A stretch of DNA of 5,133 bases from Actinomycetes bacterium (GCA_021793115.1 JAJYTJ010000223.1:1-5133); one strand, 5' to 3'; positions 1 to 5,133 are shown, counted from the first letter of the stretch. Notes: generated from the letters alone by a model not told the origin. Program-made: numbers and translations.

Positions 1-1
1 G

Positions 2-187
2 GGTGCCGCGGCACCGGCGGCCGCCGGTTCCCGCCGCGGCCCGGCGGCGGGCGCGCCCGCCTCGTCCGTACCGGCACGCTCGGTGACGCCCGCCGCCGGC
101 CAGCCCGCGCCGCGTCACCGGTCGCGCCGGTCGTCGGCCCCCGCCGGGACTCCGGCCACGCTCGCCGAGCGGTCGCGCCGCGGCTGA
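2..187 (+). CDS. Possible 3' end of a convergent plus-strand gene
   Basis: The plus frame from base 2 is open from the left edge to a TGA at 185-187 (61 sense codons). It would encode an Ala/Pro/Arg/Ser-rich tail with stretches such as GAAAPAAAGSRRGPAAGAPA and LAERSRRG. About nine tenths of codons end in G or C, but the region is so GC-rich that another plus frame scores equally, so codon bias does not prove coding. In related actinobacteria a DEAD/DEAH helicase gene lies convergent to this tad cluster, and a disordered basic tail would suit its end; no helicase motif is visible here. The proposed stop falls in the first copy of the 19-bp array. Confidence 0.25.
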   Translation, partial: GAAAPAAAGSRRGPAAGAPASSVPARSVTPAAGQPAPRHRSRRSSAPAGTPATLAERSRRG

Positions 188-294
188 CCGGTCGCCGTCC
201 GGCTGACCCGTTGCGCCGCGGCAGACCCGTTGCGGTCCGGCTGACCCGTTGCGGTCCGGCTGACCCGTTGCGGTCCGGCTGACCCGTTGCGGCG
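181..294. repeat. Six-copy 19-bp intergenic tandem repeat
   Basis: Six head-to-tail copies of a 19-bp unit, consensus CGGCTGACCCGTTGCGGTC, at 181-199, 200-218, 219-237, 238-256, 257-275 and 276-294. Copies 4 and 5 are identical to the consensus; copies 1, 2, 3 and 6 differ by 3, 3, 1 and 2 bases. A more degraded copy may precede at 162-180. Each unit holds GGTC-CGGCT-GACC-type symmetry across its junction. The period is not a multiple of three, so it is not coding in a single frame. The TGA in the unit falls in each of the three plus frames along the array (185, 204, 280), while the minus strand of the unit has no stop. Function unknown. Confidence 0.93.
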
Positions 295-313
295 CACCTG
301 CTCAGGTGCTGCC
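291..313. terminator. Possible terminator hairpin next to the repeat array
   Basis: GCACCTGCTCAGGTGC (294-309) is an inverted repeat with a 6-bp stem and 4-base loop. GGC (291-293) can extend it with GCC (311-313) across one bulged T. It lies between the tad operon end (395) and the possible plus-strand gene end (187), where a bidirectional terminator would fit. No T-run follows on either strand, so this is a structural suggestion only. Confidence 0.35.
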
Positions 314-330
314 CTACGCCGCCCCGCTCA

Positions 331-380
331 GGCCGCCGACAGTCCGCGCCGCACGGCGTCCGGCAGCGCGGTCGACGGCC
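331..380 (-). terminator. Long stem-loop just after the tad operon, possible terminator
   Basis: In the minus-strand transcript, GGCCGUCGAC (380-371) pairs over all 10 positions with GUCGGCGGCC (340-331), using one G-U wobble. In a plus-strand transcript the same position is a C-A mismatch. An inner hairpin CGCC-GUGC-GGCG (358-347) sits in the loop. The stem begins 14 bases after the last stop codon. There is no U-tract. The strand bias of pairing suggests it acts on tad mRNA, as terminator or 3'-end protector. Confidence 0.35.
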
Positions 381-394
381 TCTATCACTGCTCG

Positions 395-1006
395 TCACCA
401 GGCGCGCGCGGCCGACGACGCCCCGATCGCGATCCCGTCCGTGAACGGTTCCAGCACCCACGCGGTCCACGCGGGCCGCACCACCGCGGCCAGCGTCACC
501 CGCACGGTGCGGCCGTCCGGGCAGGAGGCGGTCACCACCCGCAGGCCGGTCCACCGCGCCGAGGGGTCCGGGTGCTCGTGCAGGTAGGCGTCGACGACGG
601 CCACCACCTCGTCGTCCGACGGCCCCAGCCTGGCCCTGCCCGTGCCGCCCGGTCCGGGCCGCTCGGCGCCCGACGCGGCCGGAACACCATCCGTGGCGGC
701 CGGGCCACCCTCCGTCGCAACCGGCCCACCCTCCGTCACGGCCGGCCCGCCGTCCGCCGCAGCCGACCCGCCGACCGTCCCGGGCCCACCGCCCGACGGC
801 GCGAAATAGGCCTCGTCGGACACCCGCTCGGCCGCGGCCAGCGCCGCGAGGTCGGCGAGCGCGGCCAACCGGGTGCGTTCGAGGTGCACCTGCGCGGCCG
901 AGGTGACCACGGCGACGACCGCGAGCGCCAGCACGACGAACCCGATGACGAGCACCGTCACCTGCCCGTCGTCGCGCCCGGCGGCAATCCGCCACCGCCC
1001 CGTCAC
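395..1006 (-). CDS. TadG/Rv3654c-like membrane-anchored protein
   Basis: Last gene of the operon, 203 residues, matching the 'helicase/secretion neighborhood TadE-like' (Rv3654c) type by place and N-terminus. The motif DDGQVTVLVIGFVVLALAVV (12-31) starts a membrane helix to about 38, followed by QVHLERTRLAALADLAALAAAERV (39-62), the usual TadG-like amphipathic stretch ending in small residues. Residues 71-128 are a Gly/Pro/Ala/Thr-rich linker containing five near-repeats of seven residues (79-113). A compact C-terminal domain follows (130-203), with LHEHPDPSARWTGLRVV and ASCPDGRTVRVTLAAVV. If Gly14 is a processing site, +5 is Leu19 rather than Glu. GTG 1006 overlaps the previous TGA (GTGA). 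The frame is open upstream to 1453, but that part overlaps the preceding gene and is a shadow. Function is inferred: cell-wall-side anchor or minor component of the Tad pilus. Confidence 0.85.
   Translation of the reverse strand: MTGRWRIAAGRDDGQVTVLVIGFVVLALAVVAVVTSAAQVHLERTRLAALADLAALAAAERVSDEAYFAPSGGGPGTVGGSAAADGGPAVTEGGPVATEGGPAATDGVPAASGAERPGPGGTGRARLGPSDDEVVAVVDAYLHEHPDPSARWTGLRVVTASCPDGRTVRVTLAAVVRPAWTAWVLEPFTDGIAIGASSAARAW
668..772 (-). repeat. Five tandem 21-bp repeats inside the TadG-like gene
   Basis: Five in-frame units of exactly 21 bp encode the heptads GGSAAAD, GGPAVTE, GGPVATE, GGPAATD and GVPAASG (residues 79-113). The middle three are the best matches. They form a flexible, acidic, Gly/Pro/Thr-rich spacer between the membrane helix and the C-terminal domain. 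Because the unit is a multiple of three, copy number could change without breaking the frame. Confidence 0.85.
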
Positions 1007-1491
1007 GGCGCCGCCCGGTACTCGTCCACCACGCCCGTGCGCTGCGCCGTCACCGGGATCTCCAGCGGCACGGCACGCCGCACGAGCGGCGGCACGAACG
1101 GCAGCGGAACCGTCAGCCGGACGCCGACCGTCACCTCGCTGCCCGGCGCCAGGCACGCGTCCGAGCACGCGATCGACAGGGCGCCGGCCGGGTCGTCGCC
1201 CAGCCCCTGGTCCGCGATCGCCACGCCCGCCGCCGCCACGGCACGGTCCGGCGCCTGCGCGGGGTCGTCCGACGCGACGTAGACCCGCACCGCCTCGCGG
1301 GCCGCGCCCTCGGCCGCGAACGTCGCCGCCTCCAGCCGCCCCACGACGAGCACGAGGTACACCAGCGGCACGAGGAGCACGAGCGCGAGCCCGAGGAACT
1401 CGACGACCGCGCTGCCCTCGTCGCCCCAGGGCCGGCCGGCGAACGGCCCCCACCGCGCCGCGCTACGACCTCCATCGCGCCCGGCCGTCAC
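1003..1491 (-). CDS. TadE/TadF-like pseudopilin-family protein
   Basis: Second TadE-type protein, 162 residues, in the Rv3655c-like position. A 23-residue polar leader rich in Gly and Arg precedes DEGSAVVEFLGLALVLLVPL (24-43), a textbook TadE motif with Gly26 as the presumed prepilin-peptidase site and Glu31 at +5. The helix runs to about residue 51, followed by GRLEAATFAAEGAAREAVR. The exported part carries Cys109 and Cys113 in IACSDACLAPGSEV, which may form a disulphide, then VTVGVRLTVPLPFVPPLVRR, a strand-rich region usual in TadE-like proteins. GTG 1491 overlaps the preceding TGA (GTGA), and the TGA at 1005-1003 overlaps the next GTG in the same way, so three pseudopilin-like genes are probably translated in series. 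Likely role: minor pilus subunit or assembly factor. It could equally be called TadF; order alone does not separate the two. Confidence 0.9.
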   Translation of the reverse strand: MTAGRDGGRSAARWGPFAGRPWGDEGSAVVEFLGLALVLLVPLVYLVLVVGRLEAATFAAEGAAREAVRVYVASDDPAQAPDRAVAAAGVAIADQGLGDDPAGALSIACSDACLAPGSEVTVGVRLTVPLPFVPPLVRRAVPLEIPVTAQRTGVVDEYRAAP

Positions 1492-1928
1492 GGCCCCTCC
1501 ACCATGGCGTGCCCGCGCACCACGAGCGTGCCGCCCGGCCCCAGCAGCCCGACCACCGGCAGGGGCGCCCGCACCGTCACCTCGACCACGTCGACGCCGC
1601 CCACGCGCGTGCGCGCCGCCGTGACGTCACGGGCGTAGGCGCCCGTGAGCGCCGCCGTGGCGAGCTCGACGGTGCGCGCCACGCCGTCGCGTGGCTCTCG
1701 GCCCGCCGCCGCGGCGTACCGCGCACCCTGCGCGGCGCAGTCCGTGAGCGTCGTGCGCACGTGGAGCACGAGCGCCAGCTGCACGAGAGCGACGAACAGC
1801 ACCGTGACGAGCCCACCGACGAGGACGAAGTCGACGACCGCCGCCCCGGCGTCTACGGCGCGGTGGGCGTCACCGAGGCGATGGCGTTCTGGAACAGCTG
1901 CACCAGCGCGTCGCCGGCGACGAACCAC
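1488..1928 (-). CDS. TadE-like pseudopilin-family protein (start unresolved)
   Basis: TadE-family minor pilin or pseudopilin, expected in the membrane and processed by the prepilin peptidase. The recognisable domain starts DAGAAVVDFVLVGGLVTVLF, followed by QLALVLHVRTTL and the family-typical GARYAA, with one membrane helix (about 33-56 of the longest form). The remaining ~90 residues look exported (VTVRAPLPVVG near the C-terminus). The start is a real problem. No ATG, GTG, TTG or CTG lies in frame between GTG 1928, which overlaps the Flp-like gene by 76 bases without a Shine-Dalgarno, and GTG 1802, which would cut into the helix. G/C-ending codon bias belongs to the Flp frame until its stop, then switches to this frame. 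At the switch the sequence reads GTAG, with a GTA codon at 1856-1854 overlapping the Flp TAG, just where the neighbouring junctions have GTGA. I list 1928 as the nearest ordinary start that keeps the domain (146 residues); a start at 1856 would give 122. The stop forms a GTGA overlap with the next gene. Confidence 0.8.
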   Translation of the reverse strand: MVRRRRRAGAAVPERHRLGDAHRAVDAGAAVVDFVLVGGLVTVLFVALVQLALVLHVRTTLTDCAAQGARYAAAAGREPRDGVARTVELATAALTGAYARDVTAARTRVGGVDVVEVTVRAPLPVVGLLGPGGTLVVRGHAMVEGP

Positions 1929-2044
1929 AGCACGGACACCAGCCCGGCCGTCATGAGCGTCACCAGCACCCAGCCCGGCACGTCCCCGCGGTCGTCCCGC
2001 GCCACCCGCCGCACCCGCCGCACCGCGCCCACCACTGCCCCCAT
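1853..2044 (-). CDS. Flp-like small pilin candidate
   Basis: Small single-helix membrane protein of 63 residues in the position of the Flp/DUF4244 pilin (Rv3656c slot) of actinobacterial tad clusters. A basic N-terminus (residues 9-19, six Arg) is followed by Gly20, then DVPGW and a hydrophobic helix (about 25-43, VLVTLMTAGLVSVLWFVAG), and a short tail LVQLFQNAIASVTP. This fits a class III prepilin cleaved after Gly20, which would leave about 43 residues. However, position +5 of the mature form is Trp25, where Flp pilins have Glu, and the usual +6 Tyr is Val26. Every sense codon ends in G or C, which strongly supports real coding. ATG 2044 is set by AAGGAG six bases upstream, the best ribosome site in the operon, as expected for a major subunit. 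It could instead be an accessory small membrane protein. Existence is secure; the pilin role is inferred from place, size and topology. Confidence 0.82.
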   Translation of the reverse strand: MGAVVGAVRRVRRVARDDRGDVPGWVLVTLMTAGLVSVLWFVAGDALVQLFQNAIASVTPTAP

Positions 2045-2050
2045 CGCTCT

Positions 2051-2056
2051 CTCCTT
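2051..2056 (-). promoter_or_regulatory. Strong ribosome binding site for the Flp-like gene
   Basis: AAGGAG on the minus strand (extended to AAGGAGAG, 2056-2049), six bases before ATG 2044, lies in the 42-base gap after tadC. It is close to the ideal complement of the 16S 3' end and much stronger than anything before tadB, tadC or the TadE/TadG-like genes, which seem to depend on coupling. It fixes the start of the Flp-like gene and suggests it is made in excess over the machinery. Confidence 0.8.
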
Positions 2057-2086
2057 CCCGCCGGCCGACGGCCGGACCCCGGACCT

Positions 2087-2998
2087 TCACATCCCCACCC
2101 GCAGCACGACGAGCGAGGGGTAGACGGCGAACAGCACGGTCACCGGCAGCACCAGGAACACCACCGGCAGCATCTGGAGGATCTCCTTGCGGCCGCCGGC
2201 CTCCATGAGCGCGCGGCGGCCCTCGCTGCGCACGTCCTGCGCCTGCGCCCGCAGCACCTCGGCGAGCGGTGTGCCGCGCTCCAGCGCCACCGCGACCCCC
2301 TCGGCGAACCGTGCCAGCGCGGGCAGGCCCGTGCGGGCCGCGAGCGCGTCGAGCGCGGTCGTCAGCGGCACGCCGGCCCGGGCGTCGGCGAGCGCCGCAC
2401 GCAGCTCGTCGGACAGCTCACCGCGCGTGGACCGGGCCACGCGCTCGAGCGCCCCGGCGGCGCCCTCGCCCGCGCCGACCGCGAGCGCCAGCAGCTCGGC
2501 GACGGTCGGCAGCTCGCTCATGAGCCGCGCCTCGCGGGCGCGCACCTGCCGGGTCAGCGACCAGTCGCGGGCGAGCGCCGCGAGCAGCCCCGCGACGGCG
2601 ACGAGCACCGCGAGCGCGAGGGGCGAGCCGCGCCTCGTCGTGCCGACGACGAGCGCGACCGCCAGCCCCGCGGCCAGCCCGCAGGCTCCCCAGACCACCT
2701 GGCCCGCGCGGAACTGCTCGACCGACTCGGCGCGCCCCGCGCGCACCAGCCGGCGGCGCAGCTCGGCCGCGGGCGACCCCAGCCGGCCGACGAGCCGCGC
2801 GGCGTCGGCGAGGAACGGCGCGGCGAGCCGTGCCAGCCCGGCCAGTGGTGCCGGCTCGTCGAGCAGCCCCGACCCGGTGCGCCGGGGCCGCAGGTAGGGC
2901 GCCAGCCGGCGCTCGAGCGACGGCTGGCGAGCGACCCGGTGCGCGGCGAGCAGCACCACGCCCAGCCCCAGCAGGAGCCCGGCCAGCGCGCCGATCAC
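2087..2998 (-). CDS. tadC: TadC-like inner-membrane platform protein (T2SSF domain)
   Basis: Second GspF/T2SSF-family platform protein of the Tad machine, 303 residues. Hydrophobic helices lie at about 2-19, 100-118, 125-144 and 275-297. The T2SSF domain spans about 163-270, starting LPTVAELLALAVGAGEGAAG. The C-terminus has the highly typical GRKEILQMLPVVFLVLPVTV (269-288), followed by a final helix ending VLRVGM. Basic linkers (21-41 and 149-157) fit cytoplasmic loops. The GTG at 2998 overlaps the tadB TGA in a GTGA junction, which points to coupled translation and probably equal output with TadB. The frame stays open far upstream across tadB, but that part is an alternative-frame shadow. 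After the TGA at 2089-2087 there is a 42-base gap before the Flp-like gene, the only substantial gap inside the operon. Confidence 0.93.
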   Translation of the reverse strand: MIGALAGLLLGLGVVLLAAHRVARQPSLERRLAPYLRPRRTGSGLLDEPAPLAGLARLAAPFLADAARLVGRLGSPAAELRRRLVRAGRAESVEQFRAGQVVWGACGLAAGLAVALVVGTTRRGSPLALAVLVAVAGLLAALARDWSLTRQVRAREARLMSELPTVAELLALAVGAGEGAAGALERVARSTRGELSDELRAALADARAGVPLTTALDALAARTGLPALARFAEGVAVALERGTPLAEVLRAQAQDVRSEGRRALMEAGGRKEILQMLPVVFLVLPVTVLFAVYPSLVVLRVGM

Positions 2999-3849
2999 CG
3001 CAGCACCCGCGGGTCCTCGGGGAGCGCGCCGAGCCGCAGCATGAGCCGGTAGGCCGCCACCGAGCAGGCGGCGCCGGCGACGAGCACGAGCACGCCCGTG
3101 GGCGTGTCGTAGGCGGCCGCGGCCTGGCTCCGCGAGCCGAGCATCGCGAGCACGACCCAGGGCGCCGCGACCGCCAGCCGGGCTGCGTTCACGGTCCACG
3201 ACGCGCGCGCCTCGAGCTCGCCCCGCGTTGCCAGGTCCTCGCGCAGGAAGGCCGACAGGGTCCGCAGCAGCCCGCCGAGGTCCGTGCCGCCGACGTCCCG
3301 CGTGAGGCGCAGCGCCTCGACGATCCGGTCCGCCACCGGGTCGGCCAGCCGGTCCTTGAGCGCGTCGAGGCTGTCGCCGAAGCGGCCCGAGGCCCGGTAG
3401 TCGACCGCGAACGCGGCGAACGGCGGGCGCAGCTCCACGGGCCCGCGCTCGGCGAGCGCCGCCACCGCCTCGGGGAGCGACATGCCGGCCCGCACGGCGG
3501 AGGCCAGGTCGTCGACCGCCTGCGGCCAGCACCGCCGCAGCCGCCGCACGCGCCGCCGCGCCCGGGACCGCAGCGCCAGCCAGGGCAGGCACGCGCCGAA
3601 GGCCGCCGCGAGGCACGCGGCGGCCGGCACGGGGACGGCCACCAGCGCCAGGCACCCGACGACGAGCGCGGCGCCGAGCGTCGCGGGCACGAGCGCGACG
3701 GGCCGCACGCCCGTGACGCCGGCCTGGGCCAACGTGTCGCGGACCCGGTGGGCGACCCGGCCGGAGGGGCGCCGCGGGGGCGCCGGCCAGCACGACCACC
3801 ACACGCAGGCCAGCCCCGCGCCGAGCACGAGCCCCACCACCACGCCCAC
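2995..3849 (-). CDS. tadB: TadB-like inner-membrane platform protein (T2SSF domain)
   Basis: Polytopic protein of the type II secretion F / GspF family, expected to form the inner-membrane platform with TadC that couples TadA to pilin polymerisation. From GTG 3849 (284 residues), hydrophobic segments lie at about 2-20, 50-72, 74-93, 217-238 and 250-270. The cytoplasmic helical T2SSF domain sits at about 104-215, with the family-like stretches PQAVDDLASAVRAGMSLPEA (109-128) and RDVGGTDLGGLLRTLSAFLRED (184-205). The start is uncertain. GTG 3849 lies 7 bases after the tadA stop and begins directly with the first membrane helix. GTG 3894 would overlap tadA by 38 bases and add fifteen residues rich in Arg and Cys. 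Neither has a good Shine-Dalgarno, so coupling to tadA translation is likely. The TGA overlaps the GTG of tadC. Assignment as TadB rather than TadC rests on order and domain type. Confidence 0.92.
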   Translation of the reverse strand: MGVVVGLVLGAGLACVWWSCWPAPPRRPSGRVAHRVRDTLAQAGVTGVRPVALVPATLGAALVVGCLALVAVPVPAAACLAAAFGACLPWLALRSRARRRVRRLRRCWPQAVDDLASAVRAGMSLPEAVAALAERGPVELRPPFAAFAVDYRASGRFGDSLDALKDRLADPVADRIVEALRLTRDVGGTDLGGLLRTLSAFLREDLATRGELEARASWTVNAARLAVAAPWVVLAMLGSRSQAAAAYDTPTGVLVLVAGAACSVAAYRLMLRLGALPEDPRVLR

Positions 3850-3856
3850 GGCCGGC

Positions 3857-5086
3857 TCAGTCCCGCGCCCGCAGCAGCGCGGCCAGGTCCGCACCCACGC
3901 GCGCGAACCGCTCGGGGTGCGGCGGGAACCCGTCGCCCCGCACCAGCCGGCCGTCGCGCTCGACGAAGAGCTCCGCCGTCTCCACCACGCCGGCCTCGAC
4001 GCGCCCCGGCACCGCGACGATCTCGCGCACGGCGCGGCGGCCCTGCGCGTCGAGCGCCAGGTGCACCACGAGGTCCACCGCGCCGGCCACGGTGGGGACC
4101 ACGAACGCCGACGACACGTTCTCGCCCGCGAGGAGCGGCAGCGTGCACAGCTTGACGAGCGCCTCGCGCGCCGAGTTCGCGTGGAGCGTGCACATCGCGG
4201 GGATGCCGGCGTTGAGCGCGAGCAGCAGGTCGAGCGCCTCCGCCTCGCGCACCTCCCCCACGAGCAGCCGGGACGGGCGCATCCGCAGCGCCTCCTTCAC
4301 CAGGCGCCGCAACGGGATCTCGCCCGTGCCCTCGAGGTTGGGCTGGCGGCACTGCATCGCCACCCAGTCCCGCGCCGCGAGCCGGAGCTCGAACACCTCC
4401 TCGCAGCTGATGACGCGCTCGCGCGCCGGGATCGCGCCCGCCAACGCGTTGAGCGCCGTGGTCTTTCCTGCCTGCGTGGCGCCCGACACCAGCACGTTGA
4501 GCCCGGCGCGCACGGCGGCGGCGAGGAACGCGGCGGCCTGCGGCGGCATCGACCCGAGCGCCACGAGGTCGTCCAGGCCGGTGGCCCGCACCACGTGCTT
4601 GCGGATGTTGATGGCCCACCGCCGGGTCACGTCCGGGATGACGACGTGCAGCCGCTCGCCCCCCGGCAGCTGCGCGTCGACGAACGGGCTCGACATGTCC
4701 AGGCGCCGGCCGGTGGTCTTGAGCATCTGCTCGACGAGGTCGCGCACCTGGGCCTCGGAGAGGATCGTCGTGGTGAGCTCGGCGACTCCGCCGCGGGCCA
4801 CGAACACCTGCGACGGCGAGTTGATCCAGATCTCCTCGACGGCCTCGTCGTCGAGGTACCGCTGGAGCGGCCCGAGCCCGGCGACCGCGTCGACCACCTG
4901 CTTGTGGACCGCCGCGGCGTCGTCGAGCGGCGGTACGGCGCCCAGCACCGACCGCTCGTCGTAGTCGGCGATCGCCGCCGACACCAGCGCCCGCACCCCG
5001 TCGGGGTCGCGCGCCGGATCCAGCCCCCGCCGGCGGATGAGCTCGCGCACCTCACGCTCGACGAGGACCGCCCCGTCCCAGGACAT
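3857..5086 (-). CDS. tadA: TadA/CpaF-family Tad pilus assembly ATPase
   Basis: Secretion ATPase of the PilT/VirB11/CpaF superfamily. It hydrolyses ATP at the cytoplasmic face to drive assembly of the Flp pilus through TadB and TadC. Counting from the ATG at 5086 (409 residues), an N-terminal domain (about 1-170) precedes the RecA-like core. The core shows Walker A GATQAGKTT (202-210), an acidic box ISCEEVFEL (226-234), Walker B RLLVGEVR with the likely catalytic Glu278 (273-280), and a His box CTLHANS (299-305). Length and motif order fit a complete family member; QA in the P-loop replaces the commoner GS but keeps GxxxxGKT. I chose ATG 5086 because GAGGGG lies 7 bases upstream. An in-frame GTG at 5116 would add ten residues (MADDRPRGGG) with a poorer ribosome site. 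It is the first operon gene in view; the Ssd/TadZ-like gene usual upstream would lie beyond the right edge. Family assignment is very secure; the start is fairly secure. Confidence 0.95.
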   Translation of the reverse strand: MSWDGAVLVEREVRELIRRRGLDPARDPDGVRALVSAAIADYDERSVLGAVPPLDDAAAVHKQVVDAVAGLGPLQRYLDDEAVEEIWINSPSQVFVARGGVAELTTTILSEAQVRDLVEQMLKTTGRRLDMSSPFVDAQLPGGERLHVVIPDVTRRWAINIRKHVVRATGLDDLVALGSMPPQAAAFLAAAVRAGLNVLVSGATQAGKTTALNALAGAIPARERVISCEEVFELRLAARDWVAMQCRQPNLEGTGEIPLRRLVKEALRMRPSRLLVGEVREAEALDLLLALNAGIPAMCTLHANSAREALVKLCTLPLLAGENVSSAFVVPTVAGAVDLVVHLALDAQGRRAVREIVAVPGRVEAGVVETAELFVERDGRLVRGDGFPPHPERFARVGADLAALLRARD

Positions 5087-5093
5087 GCCCCCA

Positions 5094-5099
5094 CCCCTC
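5094..5099 (-). promoter_or_regulatory. Ribosome binding site deciding the tadA start
   Basis: GAGGGG on the minus strand, seven bases upstream of ATG 5086. It favours this ATG over the in-frame GTG at 5116, whose upstream bases are a poorer match. Confidence 0.6.
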
Positions 5100-5133
5100 G
5101 GTCTGTCGTCTGCCACCGCAGCCCGATGGGCCG

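Noticed and set aside
181..294. CRISPR array
   Set aside because: Units are contiguous 19-bp copies with no spacers and no cas genes nearby.
115..297. Open minus-strand frame of 60 codons over the 19-bp array
   Set aside because: The minus strand of the repeat unit contains no stop in any frame, so openness is automatic. The product only cycles the repeat through three frames and resembles nothing known.
1488..2090. TadE frame starting at GTG 2090, which overlaps the tadC stop in a GTGA junction
   Set aside because: It would run through the whole Flp-like gene in another frame with poor codon bias there and a Gly/Arg-rich N-terminus unlike TadE. The Flp-like gene has full G/C-ending codon bias and a strong ribosome site.
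873..2123. Long plus-strand open frame opposite the Flp/TadE genes
   Set aside because: Antisense to well-supported genes; the product is Arg/Pro/Ala-rich without domains. Such frames are expected opposite GC-rich coding DNA.
2830..4155. Long plus-strand open frame opposite tadB, tadC and the end of tadA
   Set aside because: Low-complexity Arg/Pro/Gly product lying wholly against genes with clear T2SSF and ATPase motifs.
4092..4964. Plus-strand 290-codon frame opposite tadA
   Set aside because: Ser/Arg-rich product without motifs; the reverse complement encodes the conserved Walker motifs of TadA.
5052..5133. Possible overlap of an upstream Ssd/TadZ-like gene end (minus frame with TGA at 5052-5054) with tadA
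   Set aside because: The 26 codons in view include several rare A/T-ending codons and no recognisable motif. The upstream gene may simply end beyond the window.

Overview
This is GC-rich chromosomal DNA from an actinobacterium, probably a Cellulomonas-like member of the Micrococcales. The genus is a guess from composition and gene order. Nearly all codons end in G or C, GTG starts are common, and genes overlap tightly. Almost the whole window is one minus-strand operon for a Tad/Flp (tight adherence, type IVc) pilus. It has the layout of the 'helicase/secretion neighborhood' cluster known from actinobacteria (Rv3659c-Rv3654c in Mycobacterium tuberculosis).

In transcription order, from right to left, the operon contains: tadA/cpaF, the hexameric secretion ATPase (5086-3857); tadB (3849-2995) and tadC (2998-2087), the two inner-membrane platform proteins; a 63-residue Flp-like pilin candidate with the only strong Shine-Dalgarno inside the operon (2044-1853); two TadE-type pseudopilin-like proteins (about 1928-1488 and 1491-1003); and a TadG/Rv3654c-like membrane-anchored protein with an internal 7-residue repeat (1006-395). 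Three junctions are 4-base GTGA overlaps, which implies translational coupling. TadA should power assembly on the TadB/TadC platform. The Flp-like protein would form the fibre, and the TadE/TadG-like proteins would act as minor subunits or anchors. The prepilin peptidase and the Ssd/TadZ-like gene usually found beside this cluster are not in the window.

The left 394 bases hold no certain gene. They contain a possible alanine/proline/arginine-rich 3' end of a convergent plus-strand gene (2-187), a six-copy 19-bp tandem repeat (181-294), a hairpin abutting that array (291-313), and a larger stem (331-380) that pairs better in the tad transcript than in the opposite one and may be the operon terminator.

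I see no wholly new system. The points most worth a second look are the missing start codon of the first TadE gene (a GTAG junction where its neighbours have GTGA), the non-canonical processing sites of three of the four prepilin-like proteins, the intergenic 19-bp array, and the 21-bp repeat inside the TadG-like gene.
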